Below are positions 8,458 through 17,256 of a stretch of 27,398 bases of DNA, piece after piece. A model generated the notes under the pieces. That model searched no databases. It had not been told where the DNA came from and worked only from the letters and a program-made list of their open reading frames with translations. Source of the stretch: Alistipes sp. GTDB taxonomy: Bacteria; Bacteroidota; Bacteroidia; Bacteroidales; Rikenellaceae. The number at the start of each line of letters is the position of its first letter. The stretch's first letter is position 1. The stretch covers positions 1-27,398 of the forward strand of contig JAFXIS010000056.1 of assembly GCA_017532885.1 (NCBI GenBank), written 5' to 3'. The translations under genes and the position numbers were made by a program.

Positions 8458-9849
8458 CTACTTTACCAAAATATAATACTCCCAAGGAGCCAACTCGACC
8501 TCTTGAGCCAAAGTAGCCTGCTCGCCTGTCAAGCCGCACTTATAACCCTCAAATGGCTCTGCAAACGCCACTTTCTGAGCCTCTGCCGAGAGGTTGAAGA
8601 TTGCAACAACCTTATTGCCATCCTTCTCGCGCGCAAATGCCAAGACATCCTCGTTAGCGCACTCCAAATATGCCATATCGCCACCGCGGCCACCTGCTGC
8701 AAGAGCCTTATTTGCGTGGCGCATAGCATTTAGCGACTTATAATACTCGGTCCATTCGTTAGCCTCCCAAGCCTTCACGGGGTCCTTCTCAAAGAACTCG
8801 AAGCGGTCGTTATGACCAATCTCCTGACCTGTATAAATCAAAGGCTGACCCTGTGGCAAAACATATGTCAAAGCCGCCATTGTCTTAACAGCATCGCCCA
8901 AGCGCTCGAACTCGGTTCCTGCCCATGAGTTCTCGTCATGATTCGAAGTAAACATCAAACGCATAGCAGGTTGCGGATAGCGCTCAGCATCGCGTGCAAG
9001 ATACTCCTTCAAATCGGCTGCAGTCTTGGTATCGGTCTTAATCATTCCGTCACCTGCAACATTCTTTGTCTCGCTACCGCCCTTTGCCATTGCGTTCATC
9101 ATATGGTGAAGTTCCCAAGCATAAGTGGTATTGAAACCGCACTCATGCAACCACGACTCCTCACCCTCGGCCAAAAGATATACATTGGGGTTGATAGCCT
9201 TCACTGCAGCCCATGCCTCGGCCCAGAAATCTGCCGGCACCTTATAGGCCACATCGCAACGATAACCATCCAGACCTAACTCAATCCAATAACATAGTGC
9301 ATCAATCATCGCAGCACGCATATCCTTGTTATCATAATTAAGTGATGCTATATCGGTCCAATCGTACTCTACGATAGGCACATTGGTCGCAGGGTCAATC
9401 TTATACCAATCCTTCTTACCCTCTGTCCACCACTTGGCATCGCGTGAAGTATGGTTAGCAACCCAATCCGTTACGACCTTAAAGCCGAGCTCATGCGCTT
9501 TCGAAAGAAAACGCTTGAAATCCTCCAGAGTACCAAACTCAGGGTTAATTGCTTTGTAATCAACAATCGAGTAATATGAGCCCAAACTGCCTTTGCGGCC
9601 ATCTACTCCGATAGGGTGGATAGGCATAAGCCAAATAATATCCACACCCAACTCCTTAAGGAAGGGCAATCGCTGTTCAGCGGCAGCGAAAGTACCCTCC
9701 TCGGTCTGCTGGCGAATATTCATCTCGTAAACTACGGCATCATAAATCCACTCCGAATTTGCGGCGGTATTCTCCGATGCAGAATTGCAACTGCTCAACA
9801 CGATTGAGAGCAGAAGGCTGAATGTGATAAAAAATCTGGAAAATTTCAT
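8458..9849 (-). CDS. GH13 alpha-amylase-family lipoprotein, short form
   Basis: A compact 463-residue GH13 enzyme for starch-derived oligosaccharides. Lipoprotein signal with C21 (IVLSSC); the barrel starts almost directly after it (YDAVVYEMNIRQQ, ~36), so there is no N-terminal accessory domain. Triad: D199 (DGYRCD), E228 (YLLAEGEE) and D305 (TSNHDENSW). Strand 5 reads LLAE instead of the usual hhGE, so the glycine before the acid is alanine; the acid itself is kept. N132/H133 (VANHTS) is conserved. A short C-terminal beta domain follows ~400. Exact substrate (alpha-amylase, maltogenic or glucosidase) cannot be read from the motifs. The mature start (CNSASEN) has no acidic run, which suggests a periplasmic side. 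It begins 2 nt after the stop of the upstream GH13 gene, so the two are likely coupled in translation. Confidence 0.87.
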   Translation of the reverse strand: MKFSRFFITFSLLLSIVLSSCNSASENTAANSEWIYDAVVYEMNIRQQTEEGTFAAAEQRLPFLKELGVDIIWLMPIHPIGVDGRKGSLGSYYSIVDYKAINPEFGTLEDFKRFLSKAHELGFKVVTDWVANHTSRDAKWWTEGKKDWYKIDPATNVPIVEYDWTDIASLNYDNKDMRAAMIDALCYWIELGLDGYRCDVAYKVPADFWAEAWAAVKAINPNVYLLAEGEESWLHECGFNTTYAWELHHMMNAMAKGGSETKNVAGDGMIKTDTKTAADLKEYLARDAERYPQPAMRLMFTSNHDENSWAGTEFERLGDAVKTMAALTYVLPQGQPLIYTGQEIGHNDRFEFFEKDPVKAWEANEWTEYYKSLNAMRHANKALAAGGRGGDMAYLECANEDVLAFAREKDGNKVVAIFNLSAEAQKVAFAEPFEGYKCGLTGEQATLAQEVELAPWEYYILVK

Positions 9850-9851
9850 CT

Positions 9852-11957
9852 TTATAAAGTTTTTGTTTTAGTCAATATTTCAAAGCTATGAGGTGCGACC
9901 TTCAACGAAAGCTTACCATCGGTGAGCATCGAGAACTCGCTTCCGAAATTAGCCATCAAAGGCTGCGAAAGGTCGGTCAATGCTGGCAATGAGCATACAA
10001 TATTCTGCTCTTCGGCGCCGGTATTGAGAGCAACAACACTCCACTCGCCCATATACATACGCATATAAACCCACACATCATCGGTAAGCGCCAATGTAAT
10101 CATATCGCCATACATGAGCGGCATAGTTCCGCGACGCAAAGCTATAAGGCGGCGTGTTACATCCAACTGTGCCTGCTCCTCGTCGTTGTAGCCGTCAAAA
10201 CGCATCATACGGCGGTTATCGGGGTCATTACCACCAGGCTCGCCATACTCATCACCCTGATAGATGCAAGGCACACCCGGGATAGTCATATTTAGGGCAT
10301 TAATAAGTGCCAACTTCTTATATCCGACCTTATCGCCGACACCTATCTCGCGCAACCAACCTGCGGCCTTGTGGTCCTCATCGGGGTCGAGAGTACCTCC
10401 TGCCAACGAGATAAGGCGACCCTTATCGTGATTTCCTGTGATATTTCCCATAGTGTGGTGGTCGCCATATGCTGCAACCGACTCCTCCACAACCGAAGCC
10501 AGACGCTTAACCGAATGATTACGCGTAAGGACATCGAGCGAAGTGTGATATACATTGAAATCGAACTGCGCGTCAATCATACCGCTACGCACATACGAGC
10601 CTATAAGCTCCGGAGAACCATAAGTTTCGCCAATCTGCCACAACTGCTTATCGGGCAACTGCTGACGCATCTTCTTGGTAAGTGTACGCCAATAATTCAA
10701 AGGAATATGCTTACAAGCATCATGGCGGAAGCCATCGAAGTCGAAATTCTTAACCCAATACATCGCCGAGTCGGTCATAGGCTCCACAACCTCCTCGCGC
10801 TCGAGGTCGAGTGTCGGGATATGCTCGTCGAACCATGTAGTGAGGCGATGCTCATCCCATAAAGATAGGTTCTTTCTACCATCGGGCAAAATCAAAGGTG
10901 TAACCCAGTCGGGATGTGCCTGCAACACCGGAGAGTTGATGTGAAGGTGGTTAGCCACATAGTCCAAAATCACATTCATACCATACTCATGAGCCGTTGA
11001 GAGCAACTCACGCAACTCCTCCTCTGTACCGAAGCGGTCATCAACAACCGTAGTATAGATAGGCCAATAACCATGATAGCCGGAGAATTTTGTGCGAGGA
11101 TTTTCGTTTAGACCCCACGCATCGCGAGGATTCTGCGTAATGGGAGAAATCCAGATTGTCGAGATACCCAAATCCGAGAAGAAGCCCTCTTTGATTTTCT
11201 GCGTAATACCCAACAAGTCGCCGCCCTGATAATCAGCCTGGAAGAGTACCTCAGGAGAGTTCAAAGGTTGGTTATTATCCTTCTTACCGTCATTAAAGCG
11301 GTCAATCATAAGCGAATACAGCACCTGTGACTCGCGGTCCTGACGCTTAAGTTGCTTAACTTTGTCCACAACCTTACCATACTCCAACGGAACACGCACA
11401 TCATTAAAGCGAACGCCCTCTCCCACGGCAAACACTCGCAGGGTTGAACGCTCCATAGCCTCCGCATCCTTTGGAATCAAAATCTCGAAACTGTTTCCAT
11501 TGCGTACCACACAATTCTCGGGCAGACGGCAATTCTGCCACATAGCAACGATATTTGAAATCTCGGTTGTAGGCTCTACGACAACCATATGGAGCATGTA
11601 GCCTGTGGTAAACATACGACTTGCATCGTTACGCTCGCCACCATAGGCCACAACCGACACATTCTTGCCGTCCTGCCACAACTCGAAGGTCGAGGCGAAA
11701 GCGCCTGCCGGAGCCGACAACTCAAACTCGCTCCAATCCTCTGCCAGGGCCTTAACGCCGAATGTTACAGAGGTTATTGAATCCGCCTTATCCCACTCGG
11801 GCAAAAAGTCGGTCAATAGCAAGGTATTGGTACCCTCGCGCAACTGCACGGGCACAATCGTACGCTCATTACCCGTTTGTGGTAAATTATCGAAAATATT
11901 GCTGCGGCAGCCACATAGTGCAGCCATAGCCAACAATAAGAAAAGACTCTTTTTCAT
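9852..11957 (-). CDS. GH13 alpha-amylase-family lipoprotein with long N-terminal domain
   Basis: Starch or maltodextrin hydrolase of 701 residues. Signal with lipobox ending at C17 (LCGC). Residues ~30-205 form a beta-rich accessory region (VPVQLREGTNTLLLTDFLPEW) of a kind not identified here, possibly carbohydrate-binding. The GH13 barrel starts at ~213 (LYSLMIDRFNDGKKDN). Triad: D413 (DGFRHD), E444 (QIGETYG) and D511 (TGNHDKGR); H295 (GYHGYWP) and N336/H337 (VANHLH) are conserved. The C-terminal beta domain covers ~610-700. The chain has more than 200 residues extra relative to the following 463-residue GH13 protein, mostly at the N-terminus. It starts 2 nt after the SusG-like stop. It is the second of four consecutive GH13 genes. 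Cell side is uncertain (mature start CRSNIFD). Confidence 0.87.
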   Translation of the reverse strand: MKKSLFLLLAMAALCGCRSNIFDNLPQTGNERTIVPVQLREGTNTLLLTDFLPEWDKADSITSVTFGVKALAEDWSEFELSAPAGAFASTFELWQDGKNVSVVAYGGERNDASRMFTTGYMLHMVVVEPTTEISNIVAMWQNCRLPENCVVRNGNSFEILIPKDAEAMERSTLRVFAVGEGVRFNDVRVPLEYGKVVDKVKQLKRQDRESQVLYSLMIDRFNDGKKDNNQPLNSPEVLFQADYQGGDLLGITQKIKEGFFSDLGISTIWISPITQNPRDAWGLNENPRTKFSGYHGYWPIYTTVVDDRFGTEEELRELLSTAHEYGMNVILDYVANHLHINSPVLQAHPDWVTPLILPDGRKNLSLWDEHRLTTWFDEHIPTLDLEREEVVEPMTDSAMYWVKNFDFDGFRHDACKHIPLNYWRTLTKKMRQQLPDKQLWQIGETYGSPELIGSYVRSGMIDAQFDFNVYHTSLDVLTRNHSVKRLASVVEESVAAYGDHHTMGNITGNHDKGRLISLAGGTLDPDEDHKAAGWLREIGVGDKVGYKKLALINALNMTIPGVPCIYQGDEYGEPGGNDPDNRRMMRFDGYNDEEQAQLDVTRRLIALRRGTMPLMYGDMITLALTDDVWVYMRMYMGEWSVVALNTGAEEQNIVCSLPALTDLSQPLMANFGSEFSMLTDGKLSLKVAPHSFEILTKTKTL

Positions 11958-11959
11958 CG

Positions 11960-13639
11960 TTACAACTCAATAATAATTGATGAATATGCCGGCATAGTCA
12001 GGATATGCTCGGTATCGCTCTTGCTCTCTACCGTAACCTTATTCATATCGGCGACGGGGCGCTTAATTGCATGCTTAACGACATGCGTGCTCGGCTTATC
12101 CGATACATTGTGTACGACCAGCAAGCGCTCACTGCCTGCCGTACGGTAGAATACCATAACCTGCTTGTTATTCGTGTCGCTATCGTTAAAGCCCTCGGGC
12201 AACTCGATTGTACCACTTGCCAATGCGGGATAAGTGTTACGCAAGCGCATGAACTTACGATATACATTATAGATAGAGTTTACATCCTCTGCCAAATCCT
12301 TAACCGTACCGGGGCCCAAGTCAAAGTTATTCTTCGCTGTCATCCATGTTGTACGATATGTATCCTCAGCCTTGGGTGCCCACAACATCGGCTCGCGAAC
12401 ATTCTCATCGCCGGTTGATTTGTTTCCCATCATACCAATCTCCTCACCATAGTAGATAAATGGTGAGCCCGACGAGGTAAGGAGTATCGCGCCTGCCATC
12501 TTTGCTCGCTCCAACGACAATGCCGACGAGCCACCCAATGCGGTGCGTGCGCGATTCTCATCGTGGTTCGAGAGTTTTGTTGCATGGATATAATCCGAGC
12601 GATAGCTCTTGAATGTATTCTGCGCTCCGATAATATCCTTCGGGAACCACTTGGCATGAGAGTTCTGAATAGCATACAGCATCCAATTCTCCCAAGCCGT
12701 AAAGTCGAATAACGCTGGCAGACCCTTGTAATACTTCGCCATATCGTTATGGCCCATCCAGCACTCGCCTACCATATACAAATCCTTGTAACCTAAAGCC
12801 GACTTACCCTGAAAATACTGATTCAGCGTAGTGTAGAAGGTATTGAGGAAGGTAGGATTCTCGTTCGAAGTCTGATTGTCGTAGATATGCTTTACGGCAT
12901 CGAGGCGGAAACCATCCACGCCCTTGTCAATCCAGAACTTCGCCGCATCGACCAATGCCAAGAATGTAGCATTTGTAGCGCACGAAGCAGCAGGGCCATA
13001 GTTAAGGTCGGGCATCGAAGAGTCGAAGTCACCAAAATACCAATACTTAACGCCTCCGGTCAATATCCAATGCCAACCATGCCAACCCTCGCGGTCCTCC
13101 GATGTAAAGTTATAGAAATCGCGATACGGGCTATCAGCATCGGCACATGCAGCCTTAAACCAGGGATTGAGCTTCGATGAGTGGTTAAGCACATAGTCCA
13201 AAATCACGCGGATATCGCGTTTGTGGGCCTCCTCGATAAGGCGCTCGAAATCCTCCATGGTACCATACTCGGCTTTGATGCCCTTATAATCAATCACATC
13301 ATAGCCATGATAAGAGTCCGAGGGGTGAATAGGAGTAAGCCAAATACCCGATACGCCCAAATCGTCCAGATAGTCCAACTTTGCTGTGATACCGTTCAAG
13401 TCGCCCACGCCGTCGTCATTGGAATCGGCAAACGAGCGGACAAAAATCTCATAAAACACACCGGCACGCTTCTCGCCATCGAAAGCGCGAGCCTCATATT
13501 GCGACACCTTGTCTACAATATCGTTTTCCACAGGCTCCTCACCACCATTCTCACCGCCCTTGTTATCGTCGGTACATGCCATAAATGACACTACCGCAAC
13601 CGAGAGCAGATAAAGGAAAAATCTCTTCGTTAAATTCAT
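11960..13639 (-). CDS. SusG-like cell-surface GH13 alpha-amylase lipoprotein
   Basis: Likely the surface endo-amylase that starts starch breakdown. In 559 residues: lipoprotein signal with C22 (SFMAC), then an acidic run (CTDDNKGGENGGEE) of the kind that sends Bacteroidetes lipoproteins to the outer face; GH13 barrel from ~60 (VFYEIFVRSFADS); a calcium-loop-like motif DSNDDGVGDLNG (72-83). Triad: D247 (DGFRLD), E292 (YMVGECW) and D360 (LSNHDENR). H111 (SYHGYD) and N152/H153 are conserved; C-terminal beta domain from ~455. B. thetaiotaomicron SusG has 692 residues with CBM58 inserted in its B domain; here the B domain runs without an insert (~150-215), so CBM58 is absent. It is the first of the four GH13 genes, 93 nt after the starch-binding lipoprotein gene, across a hairpin. 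Confidence 0.9.
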   Translation of the reverse strand: MNLTKRFFLYLLSVAVVSFMACTDDNKGGENGGEEPVENDIVDKVSQYEARAFDGEKRAGVFYEIFVRSFADSNDDGVGDLNGITAKLDYLDDLGVSGIWLTPIHPSDSYHGYDVIDYKGIKAEYGTMEDFERLIEEAHKRDIRVILDYVLNHSSKLNPWFKAACADADSPYRDFYNFTSEDREGWHGWHWILTGGVKYWYFGDFDSSMPDLNYGPAASCATNATFLALVDAAKFWIDKGVDGFRLDAVKHIYDNQTSNENPTFLNTFYTTLNQYFQGKSALGYKDLYMVGECWMGHNDMAKYYKGLPALFDFTAWENWMLYAIQNSHAKWFPKDIIGAQNTFKSYRSDYIHATKLSNHDENRARTALGGSSALSLERAKMAGAILLTSSGSPFIYYGEEIGMMGNKSTGDENVREPMLWAPKAEDTYRTTWMTAKNNFDLGPGTVKDLAEDVNSIYNVYRKFMRLRNTYPALASGTIELPEGFNDSDTNNKQVMVFYRTAGSERLLVVHNVSDKPSTHVVKHAIKRPVADMNKVTVESKSDTEHILTMPAYSSIIIEL

Positions 13640-13672
13640 AGTTTTAAGTTCTTTTTGTTTTTATCGTTAGGT

Positions 13673-13700
13673 ACCGGCAGGCCGATCAAAGCCCACCGGT
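13673..13700 (-). other. Intra-operon hairpin between SusF-like and SusG-like genes
   Basis: ACCGG/CCGGT arms (13696-13700 and 13673-13677) with an inner GGC/GCC stem, in the 93-nt gap before the SusG-like start. No T-run follows, so it probably does not terminate. It may mark an RNA-processing or stability boundary between the binding-protein part and the enzyme part of the operon. Confidence 0.5.
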
Positions 13701-13732
13701 CAAAAGGGGTGTATCTTTAAGAAATTAGGTTA

Positions 13733-15991
13733 TTACTTCTTAGATACAGTCATTGTACAAGGTGACTTTGCAAGGTTCAAAGTGATGGTGTAATCACCAG
13801 CCTCCGCAACCTTTAGGTTACCTCCGTCGGGAGCCAAGGCAAGCTCGGTATCCAAAGCGAACTCTACGCCCTCTGCCAAACCGAGGTTATAGTCCCAACC
13901 GCCGTTGAAACGAACCTTGAACTCATCATCAATTGCGACATCAAGCGTATATACACCTGCACCCTGTGATGCTAAGTCGAAATCCTGGCTCCATTCGGTA
14001 CCTGCAATCTTACCAATCAAAGCAATCTGAGTCAAAGGAATAGCAGTGGCAACACCTGTCTTAGTCTGTGCATCAAGTTTAATATCCCAGAAATATGGGC
14101 CAAATGGAATAGCCATATCGCCACCATTGCCATCGATATTGTAAACATAGGTTGTGCCCTCCTGCAATGCACCACCCAACCAAGTTGAGAAGTTAGGATA
14201 AGTAATCTTAAACATTGCATTCTCGGCATCGCTACCCTCAGGCTTATACATATCAACTGCGCCACCAAAGCGACCTGCCTCACCCTTGAATGGACGAAGA
14301 GCAGGAGTAGGATCGCCATTGTTCCAATTGTAGTGAGCAAAAGCACCTGTTACTTCCAAGTAATCGGGGTTAGCCGAGAGGTCAGCCACCTTACCGTCGA
14401 TAGCCAAAGTGATAATCTTACCGAAAGTAAGCTCGAATGAGTGCTCACCGGCAGTGATGAAGAGGTTACCACCATTAACCACCATATTTGTGCAGCTACC
14501 ACCGAGGCTCATCTGATGCTCGACACCATCAATCTTGGTATTCCACATCTTGTTCATAACGAGCTTGAACTCGCCATCTGCCGATACATTAGCCTCGGCC
14601 TTGTAAGACTTCGATGCAGCGTCATAAGTAAACTCGATAGGAGCACCTGCATCCCAGCCGTTCAAAGCACCTACCAAACCGATAGAGTTGATGTCGATAA
14701 CGGTTGAAGTCATCTTACCCTCGTTAAGGTCTGCATATACATAGTGCAAGCCCTGAGCTGCGGCGATACCCTCAGCCTCGGTGCCACCAGCATAAGCGGT
14801 CAAAGCATCAGCCGAGCCACCGAAGCGAGTACCCAACGCATTACGCAAACGAGCATAGAAATACTCACCATCGGCATCCATATCCAACATACCGCAGTAG
14901 GTGTTTGTGAATGTATCTTCGTTATATATGCCATTCATCGCAGTGGCGTTCTTATAATCGCCATTCTCAACTACATAGAGCACATCCTCCTTCTCTGACA
15001 TCGCCTCGGTAGAGATTGTGTAAGGATAGTCGAAGATTGAAAGGCGGAAGTTGTAGATACCCGAGCCGGTAGATGTAAGGTTACTACCCTTGAATACAAG
15101 TTCAGCAGCATCACCACCCAACGAGAAGTCATACTCAACGCCATCAACCACAACATTCCAAGCCTCGTTGAAACGAACCTTATACTCCTTACCCTCGACA
15201 ACATTGGCAGCACCCAACCAAGAGTTAGACTCTGCATCGTACTCGAATGTTGCATAATCCTTATCCCAGCCACCTACAGCCTCACCGATAAGACCTACGG
15301 CAGTTACAGGAATCGAAAGCAACTGCAAATTCTCCTCGTCGAACTCCAAGTAGTAGAGGCCATCGGCCAATGAGATATTGCCGGCACCGCCATCTGTCGA
15401 GATAGCACCATCAGCCCAACCGTAGTTGGTGCCACCCCAACCATACTGGGTGCAAATCTTAAACTCACCACCGATGTTGTTCAAGAAACCACGGAAGATA
15501 CCGTCCTCACCCTGCAAAAGGCGTGAGCAAGGATTATTTTCAGTCCAACCCTGATATGCACCCAACATATAGAGGTAAGCAATCTTGTTGTAATCAAACT
15601 TTACAGCTACAGCCTTAGACTCAAGCTTGACACCTGCCTCAGAGGTAGCTACGACCTTAAACTCGATAGAATACTCACCCATCTTAGAGATACCGAACTG
15701 CTCCAAGATAGCGATATTGGTAGTATTGTAGTAGCACTCTGAAGTCTGTGCCAACTCCACGAAGCCATCACCGGCAGAAGCCGATACGGTATAAACAGCA
15801 CCCTCACCCATACGAGCCGAAGTCCATGTAAGCGAGAACTGCTCGCTCTCGGTAAGGTTATTTACCACGACATCATTGTGAGCAGCAATCTGGGGAGCCT
15901 GAGCCTCCACAACTGCCACATCAGGTTCGTGGGTACAGCCCACAGCGGCAACAAATGCCAAGGCTGCAATCATATATTTCATCAATTTCAT
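13733..15991 (-). CDS. SusE/SusF-like starch-binding lipoprotein with six tandem modules
   Basis: Outer-surface starch-binding protein of 752 residues. Lipoprotein signal with C19 (AAVGC), mature start CTHEPD. An Ig-like SusE N-terminal domain covers ~30-135. Then three similar pairs of binding modules follow. Type A units start at ~138 (IAYLYMLGAYQGW), ~336 (DVLYVVENGDYKN) and ~543 (DYLEVTGAFAHYN). Type B units start at ~232 (VGLIGEAVGGWDKD), ~437 (IGLVGALNGWDAG) and ~656 (IALIGKIAGTEWSQ). B units share a W-x-G-W-like start, an EFKVRFN/EYKVRFNEAWN core and a final sheet. B. thetaiotaomicron SusE is reported with two starch-binding modules and SusF with three, so six is large and looks like duplication of a SusE-type pair. 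The ATG at 15982 is an alternative start. No enzyme motif is present. It lies 83 nt after the susE-like stop, across a hairpin. Confidence 0.82.
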   Translation of the reverse strand: MKLMKYMIAALAFVAAVGCTHEPDVAVVEAQAPQIAAHNDVVVNNLTESEQFSLTWTSARMGEGAVYTVSASAGDGFVELAQTSECYYNTTNIAILEQFGISKMGEYSIEFKVVATSEAGVKLESKAVAVKFDYNKIAYLYMLGAYQGWTENNPCSRLLQGEDGIFRGFLNNIGGEFKICTQYGWGGTNYGWADGAISTDGGAGNISLADGLYYLEFDEENLQLLSIPVTAVGLIGEAVGGWDKDYATFEYDAESNSWLGAANVVEGKEYKVRFNEAWNVVVDGVEYDFSLGGDAAELVFKGSNLTSTGSGIYNFRLSIFDYPYTISTEAMSEKEDVLYVVENGDYKNATAMNGIYNEDTFTNTYCGMLDMDADGEYFYARLRNALGTRFGGSADALTAYAGGTEAEGIAAAQGLHYVYADLNEGKMTSTVIDINSIGLVGALNGWDAGAPIEFTYDAASKSYKAEANVSADGEFKLVMNKMWNTKIDGVEHQMSLGGSCTNMVVNGGNLFITAGEHSFELTFGKIITLAIDGKVADLSANPDYLEVTGAFAHYNWNNGDPTPALRPFKGEAGRFGGAVDMYKPEGSDAENAMFKITYPNFSTWLGGALQEGTTYVYNIDGNGGDMAIPFGPYFWDIKLDAQTKTGVATAIPLTQIALIGKIAGTEWSQDFDLASQGAGVYTLDVAIDDEFKVRFNGGWDYNLGLAEGVEFALDTELALAPDGGNLKVAEAGDYTITLNLAKSPCTMTVSKK

Positions 15992-16026
15992 AACTCTTTC
16001 TGTTTATTTTGGTTTGAAGAGCCCCA

Positions 16027-16052
16027 AAGGCGGGTGCGGGAATACCCGCCTT
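16027..16052 (-). other. Intra-operon hairpin between SusE-like and SusF-like genes
   Basis: A perfect 9-bp stem, AAGGCGGGT with ACCCGCCTT, and an 8-nt loop, in the 83-nt gap after the susE-like stop. What follows on the minus strand is TGGGGC, not a T-run. Partial termination or transcript protection for the susC-susD-susE part is possible. Confidence 0.6.
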
Positions 16053-16074
16053 AAGACTCATTAAAACTCATTAT

Positions 16075-17241
16075 TTACTCTGCCTGCTCAACTGTTCCTG
16101 AAATAGGTGAAGGATTAGTCATATCCTCAGCCAAAGCGTCGATATCACCACGGAAGTTGATTGAGAAGCGTACCTTGCCTGAATATGGTGAAGGAATATT
16201 GTCACCACCCTGAACAAGGTGAGCCAAATCACCACCCCAGTTGGTTGCCCAATCGTGGTTCAAACGATACTTATACTCACCGGCAACAGCGTTATCGCAA
16301 ACACCCGAGAAGGTCTGCGCACGCATTGCAGCATAGTACTTGTTGTCGTAGTCCTCGTCGCCAACCTCGGGGATACCTGCGGGAGTAAGCTCAACATCTG
16401 TATCCCAGTTACCAACAACAGAACCGATAACGCTGATTGAGCTAACCGGAGTAAGCTGCATGAAACCTGTTGTGCGGTTGTTCAACAAAGTAACCTTAAT
16501 CCAATACAAGCCCTCCTCTGCCAAAAGGTGTGCAGGGTCGCCCTCATTAGTGAATGCATCGGCGCTACCACCGAGGTTACCTGCCCAGCTGTTCTCGATA
16601 CAGAACTTGAAGTGGCAAAGACCATCATCCTGCTTGTTGGCTGTATTATTACCGGCACCAAGATATACAAGACCCTCGTAAACATCGCTATTCTCGCCAT
16701 TCTCCCACAATACGGGACCACGAGCATCGGGAGCCCAGCCCTGGAAGTTACCTGCGATAAACAATGGGCGACGAACCCAAGGTGCTGCAGTAGACTTAAC
16801 GGTTGTAATATCCAACTGGATAGCGTTTGAACGCTTTGCGTAGGTATCGTCAGAAGAGATATTAGCTACAACATAGAAGAATACGGTTGAAGTAGCAAAC
16901 TCGGGGACTGCCAAGCCCTTGGTATTAACCAATGCGTTGTTCAAATTCTCCTTTGTGATAGTATAAGATGTAGTATATGACTGACCAATCTGGTAGTCTA
17001 CATCCTGATAGTTTGCAAAGAGTGAGTAAGTAACCTCAGCAGCATAGCCATAGTCTACACCACTCCACGAAAAGGTCACTTCGCTCTGGAGGTTCTCCTC
17101 ATCAACGACGATGTTAGTCATCTCGTTCATAACGGGAGCTACAACCTCATCTGCCGGCATAGCCATAGTCTTATCATCCTCGTAGCATGAGAAGAGAAGA
17201 GCGGCTGCGGCAAACATCGAAATATATTTCAAAAATTTCAT
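16075..17241 (-). CDS. SusE-like starch-binding outer-membrane lipoprotein
   Basis: Surface glycan-binding lipoprotein of 388 residues, close to the length of B. thetaiotaomicron SusE (387). Signal with C19 (ALLFSC) and acidic mature start (CYEDDKT), which fits surface export. Domains: Ig-like N-terminal domain ~31-147 (EVTFSWSGVDYGYAAEVTYS, typical SusE beginning), binding module 1 at ~156-265 (RRPLFIAGNFQGWAPDARG; FKFCIENSWAGNLGG), and module 2 at ~268-375 (ISVIGSVVGNWDTD; YKYRLNHDWATNWGG). The aromatic residues of the NFQGW/VGNWD and NSW/HDW motifs are the expected starch-stacking positions. It starts 15 nt after the SusD stop, the same gap as between SusC and SusD, so these three genes are tightly linked. 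Confidence 0.87.
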   Translation of the reverse strand: MKFLKYISMFAAAALLFSCYEDDKTMAMPADEVVAPVMNEMTNIVVDEENLQSEVTFSWSGVDYGYAAEVTYSLFANYQDVDYQIGQSYTTSYTITKENLNNALVNTKGLAVPEFATSTVFFYVVANISSDDTYAKRSNAIQLDITTVKSTAAPWVRRPLFIAGNFQGWAPDARGPVLWENGENSDVYEGLVYLGAGNNTANKQDDGLCHFKFCIENSWAGNLGGSADAFTNEGDPAHLLAEEGLYWIKVTLLNNRTTGFMQLTPVSSISVIGSVVGNWDTDVELTPAGIPEVGDEDYDNKYYAAMRAQTFSGVCDNAVAGEYKYRLNHDWATNWGGDLAHLVQGGDNIPSPYSGKVRFSINFRGDIDALAEDMTNPSPISGTVEQAE

Positions 17242-17256
17242 CGTTGTTCAGTTTTT

